Below the pieces are notes generated by a model, which saw nothing but the letters and a program-made list of their open reading frames with translations, was not told the DNA's origin and ran no database searches. Positions 11,547 to 25,886 of a stretch of 64,000 nt of DNA are shown one piece after another (position 1 is the stretch's first letter; each line of letters opens with the position of its first letter). Location: the NCBI RefSeq assembly GCF_000002995.4, contig NW_025062475.1, positions 13,176,687 through 13,240,686 on the forward strand, given 5' to 3'. The position numbers and the translations under genes are program-made. Origin of the DNA: Brugia malayi (lineage: Eukaryota > Nematoda > Chromadorea > Rhabditida > Onchocercidae).

Positions 11547-14500
11547 TCAGGTCAATTTATTAATGTGTAAAAGAGTTCGAATTACGTCTACTGGATGCGT
11601 AGATGGCGTAAACTCATTGATCATCGAAATATGCTCACAATATAGCAATATAAAGTCGGTGTAATTCACAATTCGTTCGTCTCGATTTAACAAATGCGGA
11701 TAAAAGATGGAGCAGTGACGTGATAACCAATATCGATAGATACTATCCAGACTAGAAGCAAAACTCAGCTTTCGATTTTTTCGACCTATAATAATATAAA
11801 CTACAAAATAAAATAGAAAAATTCGAAAAAATAGGAAAATAAGACATATGCATATTCATTCTATTTGAGTAAATTTTAGTTAAAAATAAATAAAATTGAA
11901 TTTTTGAACTTAAGTATAATTATAATTTAAGAAATGGCAATGAATATGTAAGTAAACCTGATAAATAATTAAACAAATATTAAGCTAAAAAAAAAAAAAA
12001 AAGAGCTATTTAGACATTAAGATTATTTCAAGAAGTAATAACCCAATTTGCAAAGAGCGTAGCATACTGTTAGTCGTATTTCTTCACAATCTAAATTGCT
12101 AATATAATCGTCTTGTCTTGCTGATTGTATTACTTCGTTCAACTGAAGAAAGTATTTCCTTATTGTTTATGCATCAATCATTATAAATTTTTATTTTAAG
12201 AACAATTAGAAGTAATTTTGGATGAATTAATTTCTGTTCTAAATGAAATTTCAAACATTTCAATTGTGATCTCTAAAATAAACTTATTTAACTATCATTG
12301 ATCTCTGTGATATTTTAGCAAAAGAAAAAAAAAAAAATGAAAGTGAAAACTTTAATAATTTTTCAGTTATTTTAACCATTATATTTTATATATTTTATAT
12401 TTTAACATTATATTACTAAAGATATATTTTATATTTATATTATATTCTAACATTATATATTACTGAACATCAATTAGTTATATCAAAAATTAATAATTCA
12501 GCTTTACTGATTAGTTAAATTGATCAGATCATATTATGACCTGGTGATCATTTATAAAAATTGATTGAGAAGTTTTTTTTGCTTAACCTTTAGATCACGA
12601 AGAGGTGGTATATCTATAGCGATAGTGCAATGAAGTATGAAAAATGCTGGCCAGTAACGAGATAGGATTATAAATTTATCTGCCGGTGAAATAAAACTCA
12701 TCAAAATTGTATTGAGTGGACGTCGAATTGCTTCTATTAGTATTTGCTCTTCTAAATTTGTTTTCTTTTTCGATATAATAATTTTGATTTAAATTTTATG
12801 CTAACGAATAAAAATTTGAATTTATTTACTAATAAATATAATTTATATTTTAAAATGATTTAGTGAAGTTAATCAGAAATCAGACAAAATATATTGTCAG
12901 TTATATCAGTTATTCAAATTATCTAATCAATTTAGTATACTGGATATCATATTTTTGGCATACAATTTGCTATACATTGATCATTGAAATGATACTTATC
13001 ACTTAAATGATATGATAAATTGTTTTATTTTAATTTATTTTTAGCAGAGATGCTTAATAAATATTATCTAGTTTTACATTCTGATAAGCTTTATTGTAAG
13101 CTTATGATAAGCTTATTCCTAGCATACAGAATTACTTCAATTATAAGTATTTATTTTAAAGGATTATTTCTTATCAATTTCCCTATTATTAACTCTAAAA
13201 AAAAGAAAAAGCAAATATTTGTAGATGAAATTATTGATCGATCAATTTTGATACAACAAATTTTTCATAGAAACTTACTTTTTTCACTGATTGAATACTC
13301 TATTAATAATTTCACTCGTTTATCTGCACGTGGACCACGTTCCTTTTGCACAGCTATAATTAATTATTTGTTGGTTGAAATTTTTTAAATTTGAAATAAA
13401 TTTTATCATAACACAATTTATGCATAGTTTCTGAGTTATTCACTAAAATGTAAAGAAGAAATGGTGAAAAGTATAGGAAAAAAAAACAATTGTTTGAATG
13501 ATGTTAATAAATTGAAATTAAATATATTCCAATTTAAGACATTGAATTAAGATTATAACTATGACTAGAATTTAGTAATAGTATATGTAAATATATTTTT
13601 ACTATTAATAAATTTTGTTATTATAAATCTATCTGATTCTTATTTCTAAAAAAAAAGAAAAAATCCTAAAAAAAGACATTACAGATGTGTTTTTGCTTCT
13701 AATTTACGTGAAACACGTTTAACCTCACGTGATTTTTGGTAATCCTATATACTTATCAGATACTTATACTTATCATAGAGTTGTTTTTTTTTTTTTTGAA
13801 ATTTTCTTCAACCTTTTCACTATTCAAATGAACAGTGTGCTAAATTATTTAAGAAAAATACCTAAAAATTAAATCATTCAAAACAAAAAATTAAATCAGA
13901 ATTTCTGAATGATTGAATTTTTAGGTATTTTTCTTAAATAATTTAGCGCTGTTCATTTGAAAATTCTTTTCTATTAACTAAACTTTAACGATTAGTGGTA
14001 ATAAAAAATAAAAAAATATTTTGTATATTTCATGTAATCTAATAATATGAATTAATAGAAATTAACTAAGAATAGAAATTGATTGAAAATTTTTCAATCA
14101 ATCTTCAAATAACAATAAAATTTGAATGAAACAAAGAAATGATCGATTTCTTTCTAAAAATAAAATTTTATTAAAAAAAAAAAAAGAAAGAAGAAGTTAT
14201 TTCCTCTCATTTCTTGATCTCTCAATGATTATCAAACCATTCATTCCTTCATACTTACCATTCCGGTTCATTTGCATTTGAAAGCATTTGCGTAATCGGC
14301 AAGATGGACACCAATTCCGGCGTGTTTTATCAACCGGACAATTATTACCACCAGCTGTAATCTTATATATAGCACAAAAACTGAATGTTTTGTATACAAT
14401 CATGCAGAAAGTGTTGCAAATTAGCGCACGAAATATTGCATACTTAAAAGTAGACAATATTAAATTGTTTATTTTTTTTTTTGAAATCTAAAATATTTAA

Positions 14501-17500
14501 TGGTTAAAATTAAATATTGTCACCAATTAATTCTGTTATATTTCATGCAATACTTTCCTTCCTTTAATTAATGTAATATTTCACGTTAACATTTGCAGAA
14601 ATAATATAACATTACGTAAAAATCATATTTACGTATCATATTTCACGTACGTCATGCTATTTCACTTCAGCATATCACATATATATATATGATAAAATAG
14701 AGTGTAGTGAAGAAATAAAGCAAAATCGATTGTCATAAAAAGAAAAAAAGAAAAGGAAAGAGCTAATGATGTGACATTAATGTGACATTTAGTATCACAA
14801 AACGACCATTACGTGTGAAAAACTTACAAACGCACGTGTAGTTAGTGTTGCGTCTAATGCTGTAAAGAAGAAAACAAACAAAAAAAAAAAAAAAAAAAAA
14901 CAAATTTTTTTTTCTAAAAAATATTTACAGGTAAATTTAACTTTTGAATTCATTTTATGAGCACATGAATCGTTATCAGATAGTCTGAAATCTCACATTA
15001 ATTTCTGAAATTTACAATTTTAATTTGCAATTGACTTTTACCATTTCAATTAACAATTAATTTTTAATTTTTTGTATTTAAATTCAGTGAAAGCAAAAAT
15101 TATTTTTTTTTATTTTATATATGGTTGTAGTGATTGAGAAAGTAGAATGAAATGTGTTTGTTAAATGGTATAAGTAAGTAATTAGTTAATCGAATTAATC
15201 GAAAATGTTCTAATAGTATAGCCATTTTAAATTATTTAAGTTATTTTTATTGTTGAATGGTATAAGTAAGTAATTAGTTAATCGAATTAATCGAAAATGT
15301 TCTAATAGTATAGCCATTTTAAATTATTTAAGTTATTTTTATTGTTGAATGGTATAAGTAAGTAATTAATTAATCGAAAATGATCAAATAGTATGGTCAT
15401 TTTAAATTATTTAAGTTATTTTTATTGTTGAATGGTATAAGTAAGTAATTAATTAATCGAAAATGATCAAATAGTATGGTCATTTTAAATTATTTAAGTT
15501 ATTTTTATTGTTGAATGGTATAAGTAAGTAATTAATTAATCGAAAATGATCAAATAGTATGGTCATTTTAAATTATTTAAGTTATTTTTATTGTTGAATG
15601 GTATAAGTAAGTAATTAATTAATCGAAAATGATCAAATAGTATGGTCATTTTAAATTATTTAAGTTATTTTTATTGTTGAATGGTATAAGTAAGTAATTA
15701 ATTAATCGAAAATGATCAAATAGTATGGTCATTTTAAATTATTTAAGTTATTTTTATTGTTGAATGGTATAAGTAAGTAATTAATTAATCGAAAATGATC
15801 AAATAGTATGGTCATTTTAAATTATTTAAGTTATTTTTATTGTTGAATGGTATAAGTAAGTAATTAATTAATCGAAAATGATCAAATAGTATGGTCATTT
15901 TAAATTATTTAAGTTATTTTTATTGTTGAATGGTATAAGTAAGTAATTAGTTAATCGAATTAATCGAAAATGTTCTAATAGTATAGCCATTTTAAATTAT
16001 TTAAGTTATTTTTATTGTTGAATGGTATAAGTAAGTAATTAATTAATCGAAAATGATCAAATAGTATGGTCATTTTAAATTATTTAAGTTATTTTTATTG
16101 TTGAATGGTATAAGTAAGTAATTAATTAATCGAAAATGATCAAATAGTATGGTCATTTTAAATTATTTAAGTTATTTTTATTGTTGAATGGTATAAGTAA
16201 GTAATTAGTTAATCGAATTAATCGAAAATGTTCTAATAGTATAGCCATTTTAAATTATTTAAGTTATTTTTATTGTTGAATGGTATAAGTAAGTAATTAA
16301 TTAATCGAAAATGATCAAATAGTATGGTCATTTTAAATTATTTAAGTTATTTTTATTGTTGAATGGTATAAGTAAGTAATTAATTAATCGAAAATGATCA
16401 AATAGTATGGTCATTTTAAATTATTTAAGTTATTTTTATTGTTGAATGGTATAAGTAAGTAATTAGTTAATCGAATTAATCGAAAATGTTCTAATAGTAT
16501 AGCCATTTTAAATTATTTAAGTTATTTTTATTGTTGAATGGTATAAGTAAGTAATTAGTTAATCGAATTAATCGAAAATGTTCTAATAGTATAGCCATTT
16601 TAAATTATTTAAGTTATTTTTATTGTTGAATGGTATAAGTAAGTAATTAATTAATCGAAAATGATCAAATAGTATGGTCATTTTAAATTATTTAAGTTAT
16701 TTTTATTGTTGAATGGTATAAGTAAGTAATTAATTAATCGAAAATGATCAAATAGTATGGTCATTTTAAATTATTTAAGTTATTTTTATTGTTGAATGGT
16801 ATAAGTAAGTAATTAATTAATCGAAAATGATCAAATAGTATGGTCATTTTAAATTATTTAAGTTATTTTTATTGTTGAATGGTATAAGTAAGTAATTAAT
16901 TAATCGAAAATGATCAAATAGTATGGTCATTTTAAATTATTTAAGTTATTTTTATTGTTGAATGGTATAAGTAAGTAATTAATTAATCGAAAATGATCAA
17001 ATAGTATGGTCATTTTAAATTATTTAAGTTATTTTTATTGTTGAATGGTATAAGTAAGTAATTAATTAATCGAAAATGATCAAATAGTATGGTCATTTTA
17101 AATTATTTAAGTTATTTTTATTGTTGAATGGTATAAGTAAGTAATTAATTAATCGAAAATGATCAAATAGTATGGTCATTTTAAATTATTTAAGTTATTT
17201 TTATTGTTGAATGGTATAAGTAAGTAATTAGTTAATCGAATTAATCGAAAATGTTCTAATAGTATAGCCATTTTAAATTATTTAAGTTATTTTTATTGTT
17301 GAATGGTATAAGTAAGTAATTAATTAATCGAAAATGATCAAATAGTATGGTCATTTTAAATTATTTAAGTTATTTTTATTGTTGAATGGTATAAGTAAGT
17401 AATTAATTAATCGAAAATGATCAAATAGTATGGTCATTTTAAATTATTTAAGTTATTTTTATTGTTGAATGGTATAAGTAAGTAATTAATTAATCGAAAA

Positions 17501-20301
17501 TGATCAAATAGTATGGTCATTTTAAATTATTTAAGTTATTTTTATTGTTGAATGGTATAAGTAAGTAATTAGTTAATCGAATTAATCGAAAATGTTCTAA
17601 TAGTATAGCCATTTTAAATTATTTAAGTTATTTTTATTGTTGAATGGTATAAGTAAGTAATTAATTAATCGAAAATGATCAAATAGTATGGTCATTTTAA
17701 ATTATTTAAGTTATTTTTATTGTTGAATGGTATAAGTAAGTAATTAATTAATCGAAAATGATCAAATAGTATGGTCATTTTAAATTATTTAAGTTATTTT
17801 TATTGTTGAATGGTATAAGTAAGTAATTAGTTAATCGAATTAATCGAAAATGTTCTAATAGTATAGCCATTTTAAATTATTTAAGTTATTTTTATTGTTG
17901 AATGGTATAAGTAAGTAATTAGTTAATCGAATTAATCGAAAATGTTCTAATAGTATAGCCATTTTAAATTATTTAAGTTATTTTTATTGTTGAATGGTAT
18001 AAGTAAGTAATTAATTAATCGAAAATGATCAAATAGTATGGTCATTTTAAATTATTTAAGTTATTTTTATTGTTGAATGGTATAAGTAAGTAATTAATTA
18101 ATCGAAAATGATCAAATAGTATGGTCATTTTAAATTATTTAAGTTATTTTTATTGTTGAATGGTATAAGTAAGTAATTAATTAATCGAAAATGATCAAAT
18201 AGTATGGTCATTTTAAATTATTTAAGTTATTTTTATTGTTGAATGGTATAAGTAAGTAATTAATTAATCGAAAATGATCAAATAGTATGGTCATTTTAAA
18301 TTATTTAAGTTATTTTTATTGTTGAATGGTATAAGTAAGTAATTAATTAATCGAAAATGATCAAATAGTATGGTCATTTTAAATTATTTAAGTTATTTTT
18401 ATTGTTGAATGGTATAAGTAAGTAATTAATTAATCGAAAATGATCAAATAGTATGGTCATTTTAAATTATTTAAGTTATTTTTATTGTTGAATGGTATAA
18501 GTAAGTAATTAGTTAATCGAATTAATCGAAAATGTTCTAATAGTATAGCCATTTTAAATTATTTAAGTTATTTTTATTGTTGAATGGTATAAGTAAGTAA
18601 TTAATTAATCGAAAATGATCAAATAGTATGGTCATTTTAAATTATTTAAGTTATTTTTATTGTTGAATGGTATAAGTAAGTAATTAATTAATCGAAAATG
18701 ATCAAATAGTATGGTCATTTTAAATTATTTAAGTTATTTTTATTGTTGAATGGTATAAGTAAGTAATTAGTTAATCGAATTAATCGAAAATGTTCTAATA
18801 GTATAGCCATTTTAAATTATTTAAGTTATTTTTATTGTTGAATGGTATAAGTAAGTAATTAGTTAATCGAATTAATCGAAAATGTTCTAATAGTATAGCC
18901 ATTTTAAATTATTTAAGTTATTTTTATTGTTGAATGGTATAAGTAAGTAATTAATTAATCGAAAATGATCAAATAGTATGGTCATTTTAAATTATTTAAG
19001 TTATTTTTATTGTTGAATGGTATAAGTAAGTAATTAATTAATCGAAAATGATCAAATAGTATGGTCATTTTAAATTATTTAAGTTATTTTTATTGTTGAA
19101 TGGTATAAGTAAGTAATTAATTAATCGAAAATGATCAAATAGTATGGTCATTTTAAATTATTTAAGTTATTTTTATTGTTGAATGGTATAAGTAAGTAAT
19201 TAATTAATCGAAAATGATCAAATAGTATGGTCATTTTAAATTATTTAAGTTATTTTTATTGTTGAATGGTATAAGTAAGTAATTAATTAATCGAAAATGA
19301 TCAAATAGTATGGTCATTTTAAATTATTTAAGTTATTTTTATTGTTGAATGGTATAAGTAAGTAATTAATTAATCGAAAATGATCAAATAGTATGGTCAT
19401 TTTAAATTATTTAAGTTATTTTTATTGTTGAATGGTATAAGTAAGTAATTAATTAATCGAAAATGATCAAATAGTATGGTCATTTTAAATTATTTAAGTT
19501 ATTTTTATTGTTGAATGGTATAAGTAAGTAATTAATTAATCGAAAATGATCAAATAGTATGGTCATTTTAAATTATTTAAGTTATTTTTATTGTTGAATG
19601 GTATAAGTAAGTAATTAATTAATCGAAAATGATCAAATAGTATGGTCATTTTAAATTATTTAAGTTATTTTTATTGTTGAATGGTATAAGTAAGTAATTA
19701 ATTAATCGAAAATGATCAAATAGTATGGTCATTTTAAATTATTTAAGTTATTTTTATTGTTGAATGGTATAAGTAAGTAATTAATTAATCGAAAATGATC
19801 AAATAGTATGGTCATTTTAAATTATTTAAGTTATTTTTATTGTTGAATGGTATAAGTAAGTAATTAATTAATCGAAAATGATCAAATAGTATGGTCATTT
19901 TAAATTATTTAAGTTATTTTTATTGTTGAATGGTATAAGTAAGTAATTAATTAATCGAAAATGATCAAATAGTATGGTCATTTTAAATTATTTAAGTTAT
20001 TTTTACGCTAAGCTAATTTTAAAGAAAAATAAGATTGAACTGAATGGACAAATGAATGTATTTGATGATAAGTTTAAATAAAATTAAGTAAAATTTTTTT
20101 TTTTTTCAGTCATTAAGTAAAATTTTACAATCAAATAAATTTTGATTACTATTTGAAAAAAAAAAAAAAAAAAAAAAAACAAAAGAAGGAACCTTCGTTT
20201 GAAAAAGCAACTGCATCCATCACATGTCCATAGACCATAATGTCGTCCAGAACTTTTGTCACCACATATTTGACAAGTTATTTGTACAAATTCATTATGT
20301 C
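11547..20301 (-). CDS. Nuclear receptor, NR2E (tailless-like); 5' end not found
   Basis: Seven exons join in phase on the minus strand: 20301-20193, 14859-14828, 14354-14259, 13353-13279, 12751-12588, 12142-12043, 11785-11547 (TGA). Exon 1 encodes zinc finger 1, [20 protein letters not shown] then CSCFFKR; a 32-nt microexon adds [11 protein letters not shown]; exon 3 gives zinc finger 2 with [20 protein letters not shown]. The P-box CDGCS and [10 protein letters not shown] after the fingers are the NR2E signature (tailless/TLX, nematode nhr-67 group). The ligand-binding domain is short (about 180 residues) and diverged, but keeps a helix-5-like block ([19 protein letters not shown]). The C-terminus ([20 protein letters not shown]) shows no acidic AF-2 helix, so it may be a constitutive repressor. 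It should bind DNA in the nucleus. The start codon lies upstream of 20301; a 54-nt segment at 20603-20550 has good splice sites but the wrong phase. The first listed intron (5.3 kb) is filled by a satellite. Confidence 0.9.
13825..13959. repeat. Long imperfect hairpin in a receptor intron
   Basis: Arms 13825-13880 and 13906-13959 are near-perfect reverse complements (CAAATGAACAG.../...CTGTTCATTTG, with a shared AAATTATTTAAGAAAAATAC core), separated by a 25-base A-rich loop. It sits in the intron between the second and third DNA-binding-domain-side exons of the nuclear receptor gene. It could be a small MITE-like element or a folded intronic RNA; no target-site duplication or transposase is visible. 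Confidence 0.85.
15161..20005. repeat. 83/92-bp satellite with higher-order structure
   Basis: Fifty-seven head-to-tail monomers fill 4.85 kb of one intron. Two types occur. Type A (83 bp, 44 copies) has AATTAATTAATCGAAAATGA and TATGGTC. Type B (92 bp, 13 copies) has a 9-bp insertion (CGAATTAAT) plus ATGTTCTAATAG and TATAGCC. Everything else (TTGAATGGTATAAGTAAGTA and the TAAATTATTTAAGTTATTTT end) is shared. Reading from the left the order is BB A7 B A2 B A2, BB A7 B A3 B A2, BB A6 B A2, BB A13. The BB pairs therefore start blocks of 1281, 1364 and 940 bp. Copies within a type look identical, so the array was homogenised recently. It is AT-rich with no coding content. Confidence 0.97.
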
Positions 20302-22478
20302 CTTAAAAAAAAAGAAGAAGAAAAGGAAAGAGATAAAAGAACTTTTGGAAATTTCTTATTTTCCATTTATTTGAAATTGTTGAATTAAATTTTAATTTTG
20401 AAATTTTATGATTTGTTAAAATTTCGCAAAAATTTATTTGTAAAAAGTAAACGCACATTTGAAATTTGAAAATTTACTCTCTAAATCAAAACAGTATAGT
20501 AAATTTATGAAAATGATAGATTAAATAATAAATAAAAATTTTTATTTACTCATCGTTTTTCAAAAATGTTTGTTCGCTTCGACGATTGTAAAATAAATTT
20601 GCTCTGAAATATATAAAAAAAATATTCTCAATTAAATTACTTTTAAAAGTTAAAATTTACTACGTTGTATGTCAAGCAGTACAATAAAATTTAATAAAAT
20701 AAAGGAAATTATCAATAGAAAATATGAATAATTATTTTGTTTCAAATAAACAAAATTTGAAATTCATTAGTTTCTTTTAATGTTTGTTTAGAAATATTTT
20801 GAAACTTTTAAAAATATTTTATTTTTAAATTCTCGAATTTTTAGAATTTTTAGATTTTCTCACTTAAAAATAATTTGAAAAAATGTTTTTGTACATTTTT
20901 GTGTTTTAATTTTTAGCAGAGTAATTTGTAAAATAATATTGTAAAGGTATGAAAATATTTTAAAAAGTATGAGATAAAAAAACATTGACAATTTCTTATT
21001 GCAATTTAAATTTCAACTAACTTTAAAAATTTTCAATAAATCAATTAATAATTGCAAAAAATTTTTTTAATCAAGCAAAATGTTAATAAATCTTTTCATC
21101 TCTTTTTTTTCCAAAATTTCATCCAAAATGTCAACAAATTTTTTTTTTTAAAAAAATTCTGACTTGTAAATTTCTTTTTTTTTTTTTTTAAATAATTCAT
21201 TTTAATAAGTATACTTATCTGAGTTATCATAAAAGAATGCTTATCACTTATCAGAAATGAACACACACACACACATGTATGTAATGTATCATACAATGAG
21301 CAATAAAATAAATTAATAATAGTTTAAAAAAAAAAAAATTTTTGAACTATAAGTCGAAAATTATTTATTTGTCGAGAATTCTACTCTTGAATTTCAGTAT
21401 TATCTAATACTTTTTTTCAATGTAATTCAGGTGTTATTAAAAAAAATAAAAATGAATTTTAATTTTATTCATTTTTTTCTACACGAAACATTCATTTATT
21501 ACCTTTTCTTTTTTTCTTTTATAATTTACAGCAAATTTTATTTTTGTAAACAATTTGTTTACAAACAATTTGTAATACTATAATTGAAAATGTCAAAGGT
21601 TAATCTAATATTTTATTAGTATTACTGTGATATCAAAATTTTTTTTTCTTTTTTTTTATGCTAAATTAGAAAAAATAAATGAAAAAAACAAAAAAAAAAA
21701 AAAAAAAAAGAAAAAACCTATCTAACATTTTAGAGAAACAAAATTTATAATAATGAAAATTTATTTTACTTCTATCTGTTATCTTTCCATTAGTTTTAGC
21801 AATTAATAATCAGTCAGTTATACCTTACCTTAGATTTTCAAACATTTAGAAATGTAATCATAACAATTACAAGGTGACAATGGGAATGTCAAACAGCAAA
21901 ACTTAGTAATTTATCCGGAAAAAAGGAAAAAAGAATAAATTAAATGGCATTTGTCTATTGAATAACTAAGTCTATCATTTCAATTCATTTTCACATGCTT
22001 TTTTCATTTATTTGTTAACTTTTACTGGTAAAAATTGTATTATATTTTTCTTTTCGCATCGATTAAACTATTCAATTAAATATGAAAAAAAATCACACAC
22101 TTTGTTATTAATTTTATTCCTACGTAACAAAATTAATAATACTTTTATTTTCAATCTAAAATTTATTTATTTATTTAATCTAATCCTTTCTTTGTTTTCT
22201 TTTCTTTTTCATTTTTCATTTTTCATTTTTTTTTTTTTTTTGGTCTTTCCTGATTACCTGTTTATAAAGTACTGTATATTAATTAAACTATCATTATAAT
22301 ACCTGAATGAATGTTGCATTTCATTTTTTATAATTTTGTATAAAAATTAAAATAATTTATAAATGAATACACATATACATATGTATATGAATAATATAAC
22401 AATAATATAAAATTTGAAAATATTCATTCTCATCACTGTAAATTTCATTCCAGTTTTTATTTTTTCAAATTTTCCTGT
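20302..22478. other. AT-rich interval between receptor 5' end and EHD 3' end
   Basis: Must contain the missing first exon(s) and promoter of the minus-strand nuclear receptor gene. A 54-nt segment at 20550-20603 (minus) has TTTCAG and GTAAAT borders and an open frame, but its phase does not fit the zinc-finger exon. The rest is poly-A/poly-T rich with a short (AC)n at 21259-21276. No other gene is supported. Confidence 0.5.
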
Positions 22479-25400
22479 TTACTGTTTGTTCCGTTTATTC
22501 GCTTTATATTCACTGGAATCTTGTTTGCTTTCTTTAGATTCCGGTTTATCTTCCTCAGATTTTGGTTTGCTTCGTTTAGATTCCGGTTTATCTTCCTCAG
22601 ATTTTGGTTTGCTTCGTTTAGATTCCTGTTTATCTTCCTCAGATTTTGGTTTACTTTCTTTCGAATTCGGTTTGACATCGTCAGATTTTGGCTTGTTTTC
22701 TTTCGAATCCGGTTTGACATCATCAGATTTTGGTTTACTTTCTTTCGAATCCGGTTTCACTTGGTCAGATTTTGATTTATCATTTTTAGATTCCGATTTA
22801 TTTTTTTTTAATTTCAATTTATTTGCATTAGTATCTAACTTAGATTTCTTATGTCTTTTCGATTTTCTCTCTTCCAACAATCGTTTATTCATCAAATCTT
22901 TGTAGAGATTCTCGAGAACGCTTGGAATTTCTATCTTTTTATTTTTACTTTGTACAGCTGCTACCATTCTAAGAAAATTTAATAAAAATTAGCCAATTTT
23001 TCTTTTTTTTTTTTTTTTTCTGTCTTTCATTTTTCTTAAAATTCAAATTAATTCTTAAAAAATTAATTTAATTTAGCCATTCTATCATAAATCTAATGAT
23101 TAATGATATGTTACAATTATAATATATCAATGAAAATTTGTTATTTCACAAATTTTTAAAACAATAAAAAAGAGATGGAGAGAGAGAGAGAGGGAGAGAG
23201 AGAGAGAGAGAAAAAGAGAGAAGAAAAGATATTACTTTAACTATTACAAGAAGATTCTATCAAAAAGCATTAAAAAAAAAAAAAAAAAAATTTAAAAAAC
23301 AGAAAAAATTGATTGGAATATTTTATTAAAATAAAATTTGTTAATTTATTTACCTACCTAGGTATATCATCATTAATGAATTGATCTAAATTATGCATTT
23401 GCTCTTCGTTTACTTTATTCCATCCTTTAATATATGACAAACGTGCTTTTTCCAAAAAAGGCTACAAAAAAAAAGGCTAATAATTAAGCATTTTTTGCAA
23501 GAAATAAAAATGCTGCATGCAAAAAATGCATGCATATCATTATAATATTGCATGCAATGATATTTTCATCACAAATATTATTGTAATAAAAAATTTTTGC
23601 TCATCTTTTTTTGCTATATTTTATTTAAAATTTCATTTAGTATATTTTATTAAAAAAAAAAAAAAAAAAAAAATTTCTTTTTTTTCTATATTTGATTTAA
23701 AATAAATAAAATAATAAAAGTATAAAATATTAAAATGTACCAATATGTCAGGTAAATCACTTTCCGCAACGCGCAAACGATATTTGAAATCATCTAATAT
23801 TTGAAGTAAATTATATTGTGTTACAACACGTTTCAATTCACCATTTGATTTACACCACATCTAAAGTAAATAAAAGTAATATTTGTTACCTTACGTAAAG
23901 ATTATATCCGATAAAAGCTTATAATTCATTTTAAAATAATACTTAAATTATCAAATAATTATATAAACTTTTAAAAAAAAAATCTAAAAAATAGATTTTA
24001 TTTCCCAAATTTCCTAGTCTAAAATATGTCATTATTATTTATTTATTTATTTATTTATTTTTTTTTTTTTAATTAAAAATAAACATAATCAGGTATGTTG
24101 CTAAAAAATTTTTAGCAAAAATATTTAACTTTTTTTTCTTTATGAAAGTTGTTATTTTCTATGAGTATTAACTTAATATTTATTATAGAGATCTAATTGA
24201 TCTAATTGAATTAGCCATAATTAAAATTTTATCAACAATAAAAATTGTTATAATTTATTCAAATTTGTACAAAAAACAAAACTCAAAACTTATTCATGCA
24301 ATTATAAAATATTATACGAAATTATTAGTAATCTTAATATGCATTTATCAATTTATTGTTTTAAATTAAATTGATATATTTTAGATGAACCTAAAATCAA
24401 ATGTGAATTAGCTTAATTACTTAAAACTATAAGTTTACCTTGAAAGCTTATAAATATCAAATGATACAATCATTTGGTGTTAAATGAATTAAAAAAAAAA
24501 TTTTAATTTATGCAACATTTACCTTCTTAAGAAGATATTCCATAATAAGCGCATGAATTTTCAATTTCTTGGCACGTTTAATTACGTCGTTTAACTTACG
24601 TACGTTACAACCCGATGGAAGTAATTTTAATTCATCAAAGAAATCAATATATTCTTGTGTAAAGATTTCATGCACTTCAGAGCTCTTAAAATACAAATTT
24701 ATTTTCATTTTTATTTGAATTATTTACAACAATAATTGAAAAGTAAAATTCAACAGAAAAGGAAAAAAATAAAAATTAATTTTTTTTTATTTCATATTTT
24801 CTGCTAAATTTAAATATTACTCGAAAAAAAGAAAATAATAACAACACAAACAATTGTATCTTTGGAATCCGCCGTACAAAATGAACCAATAAAAACTTTA
24901 GGAACTTCCGGTGATTCAAGAATTCGACTTAAACTCCACATCAGTGCACCTCTAACTCGAATAAGTTCTGCTGCTCCCACTTGATCTGCTTTATTGAGTA
25001 CTATTTTAATCTAAATTATTAGAAACTATAAATTTACCTTTGAAAAAAAAAAAAAAATGAAAAAAAGAAAAAATTGCAAAAAAAAAAATTTAAATTTAAA
25101 AAAAAAAAAAAACGAAAAAAACGAAAATAAAATATTAGAAGAAATAAAATAAGTAATACTTAAAAATTGAAACAAAATTTTTAACCAACTTTTTCTTCGT
25201 TTCCTTTAAGACATTGTATTACTTGCTTATACTCATCGCTAATATCCAATTTTGAAGTGTCAAATAAAAGTACGATCATATCAACCTATAAACTACGAAT
25301 CTTAATAAACACTCAAATATTTCTTATCAGTTATAAAAAAAAAAAAAGAAAAAATAATATTAACATTTGTTATCAGTTAAAGAAAATGAGCAAAAATTTG

Positions 25401-25851
25401 AATAAAATAATCTCAAATACTATCATTTGTAAAAAAATAATTAATTACTTTGCCAGCAATGTAATTTACAACGGATGCAAAATCATAGCCACGTGATGAA
25501 CGTTGCTTTTGACCGGATAATATTCCAGGTGTATCCATAAAAGTAATATGTTCAAGTAATTTAGACGGAAGTGTTGCACCACGCATTCGCGTCAAAAATG
25601 CCGAACCAAACATATTTAATGACTTAAAATGCTATTTTATTATTACTCATTTCTATTTTGTATTAAAATTTTAGATAAACAAATAATTTTATAAAATGCT
25701 ATACGTTTAATTAATATTATATTTCACTAATTAATATTTTCTGGTTGTACGAATTTTTTTTTTTTTTTTTCTAAATGCAACTTTTTTTATTTCAAAATTA
25801 AAAAAAAAAATGATTGAATTTATTTTCAATTGATCGAACATTTTTAATAGC

Positions 25852-25886
<35 letters not shown>
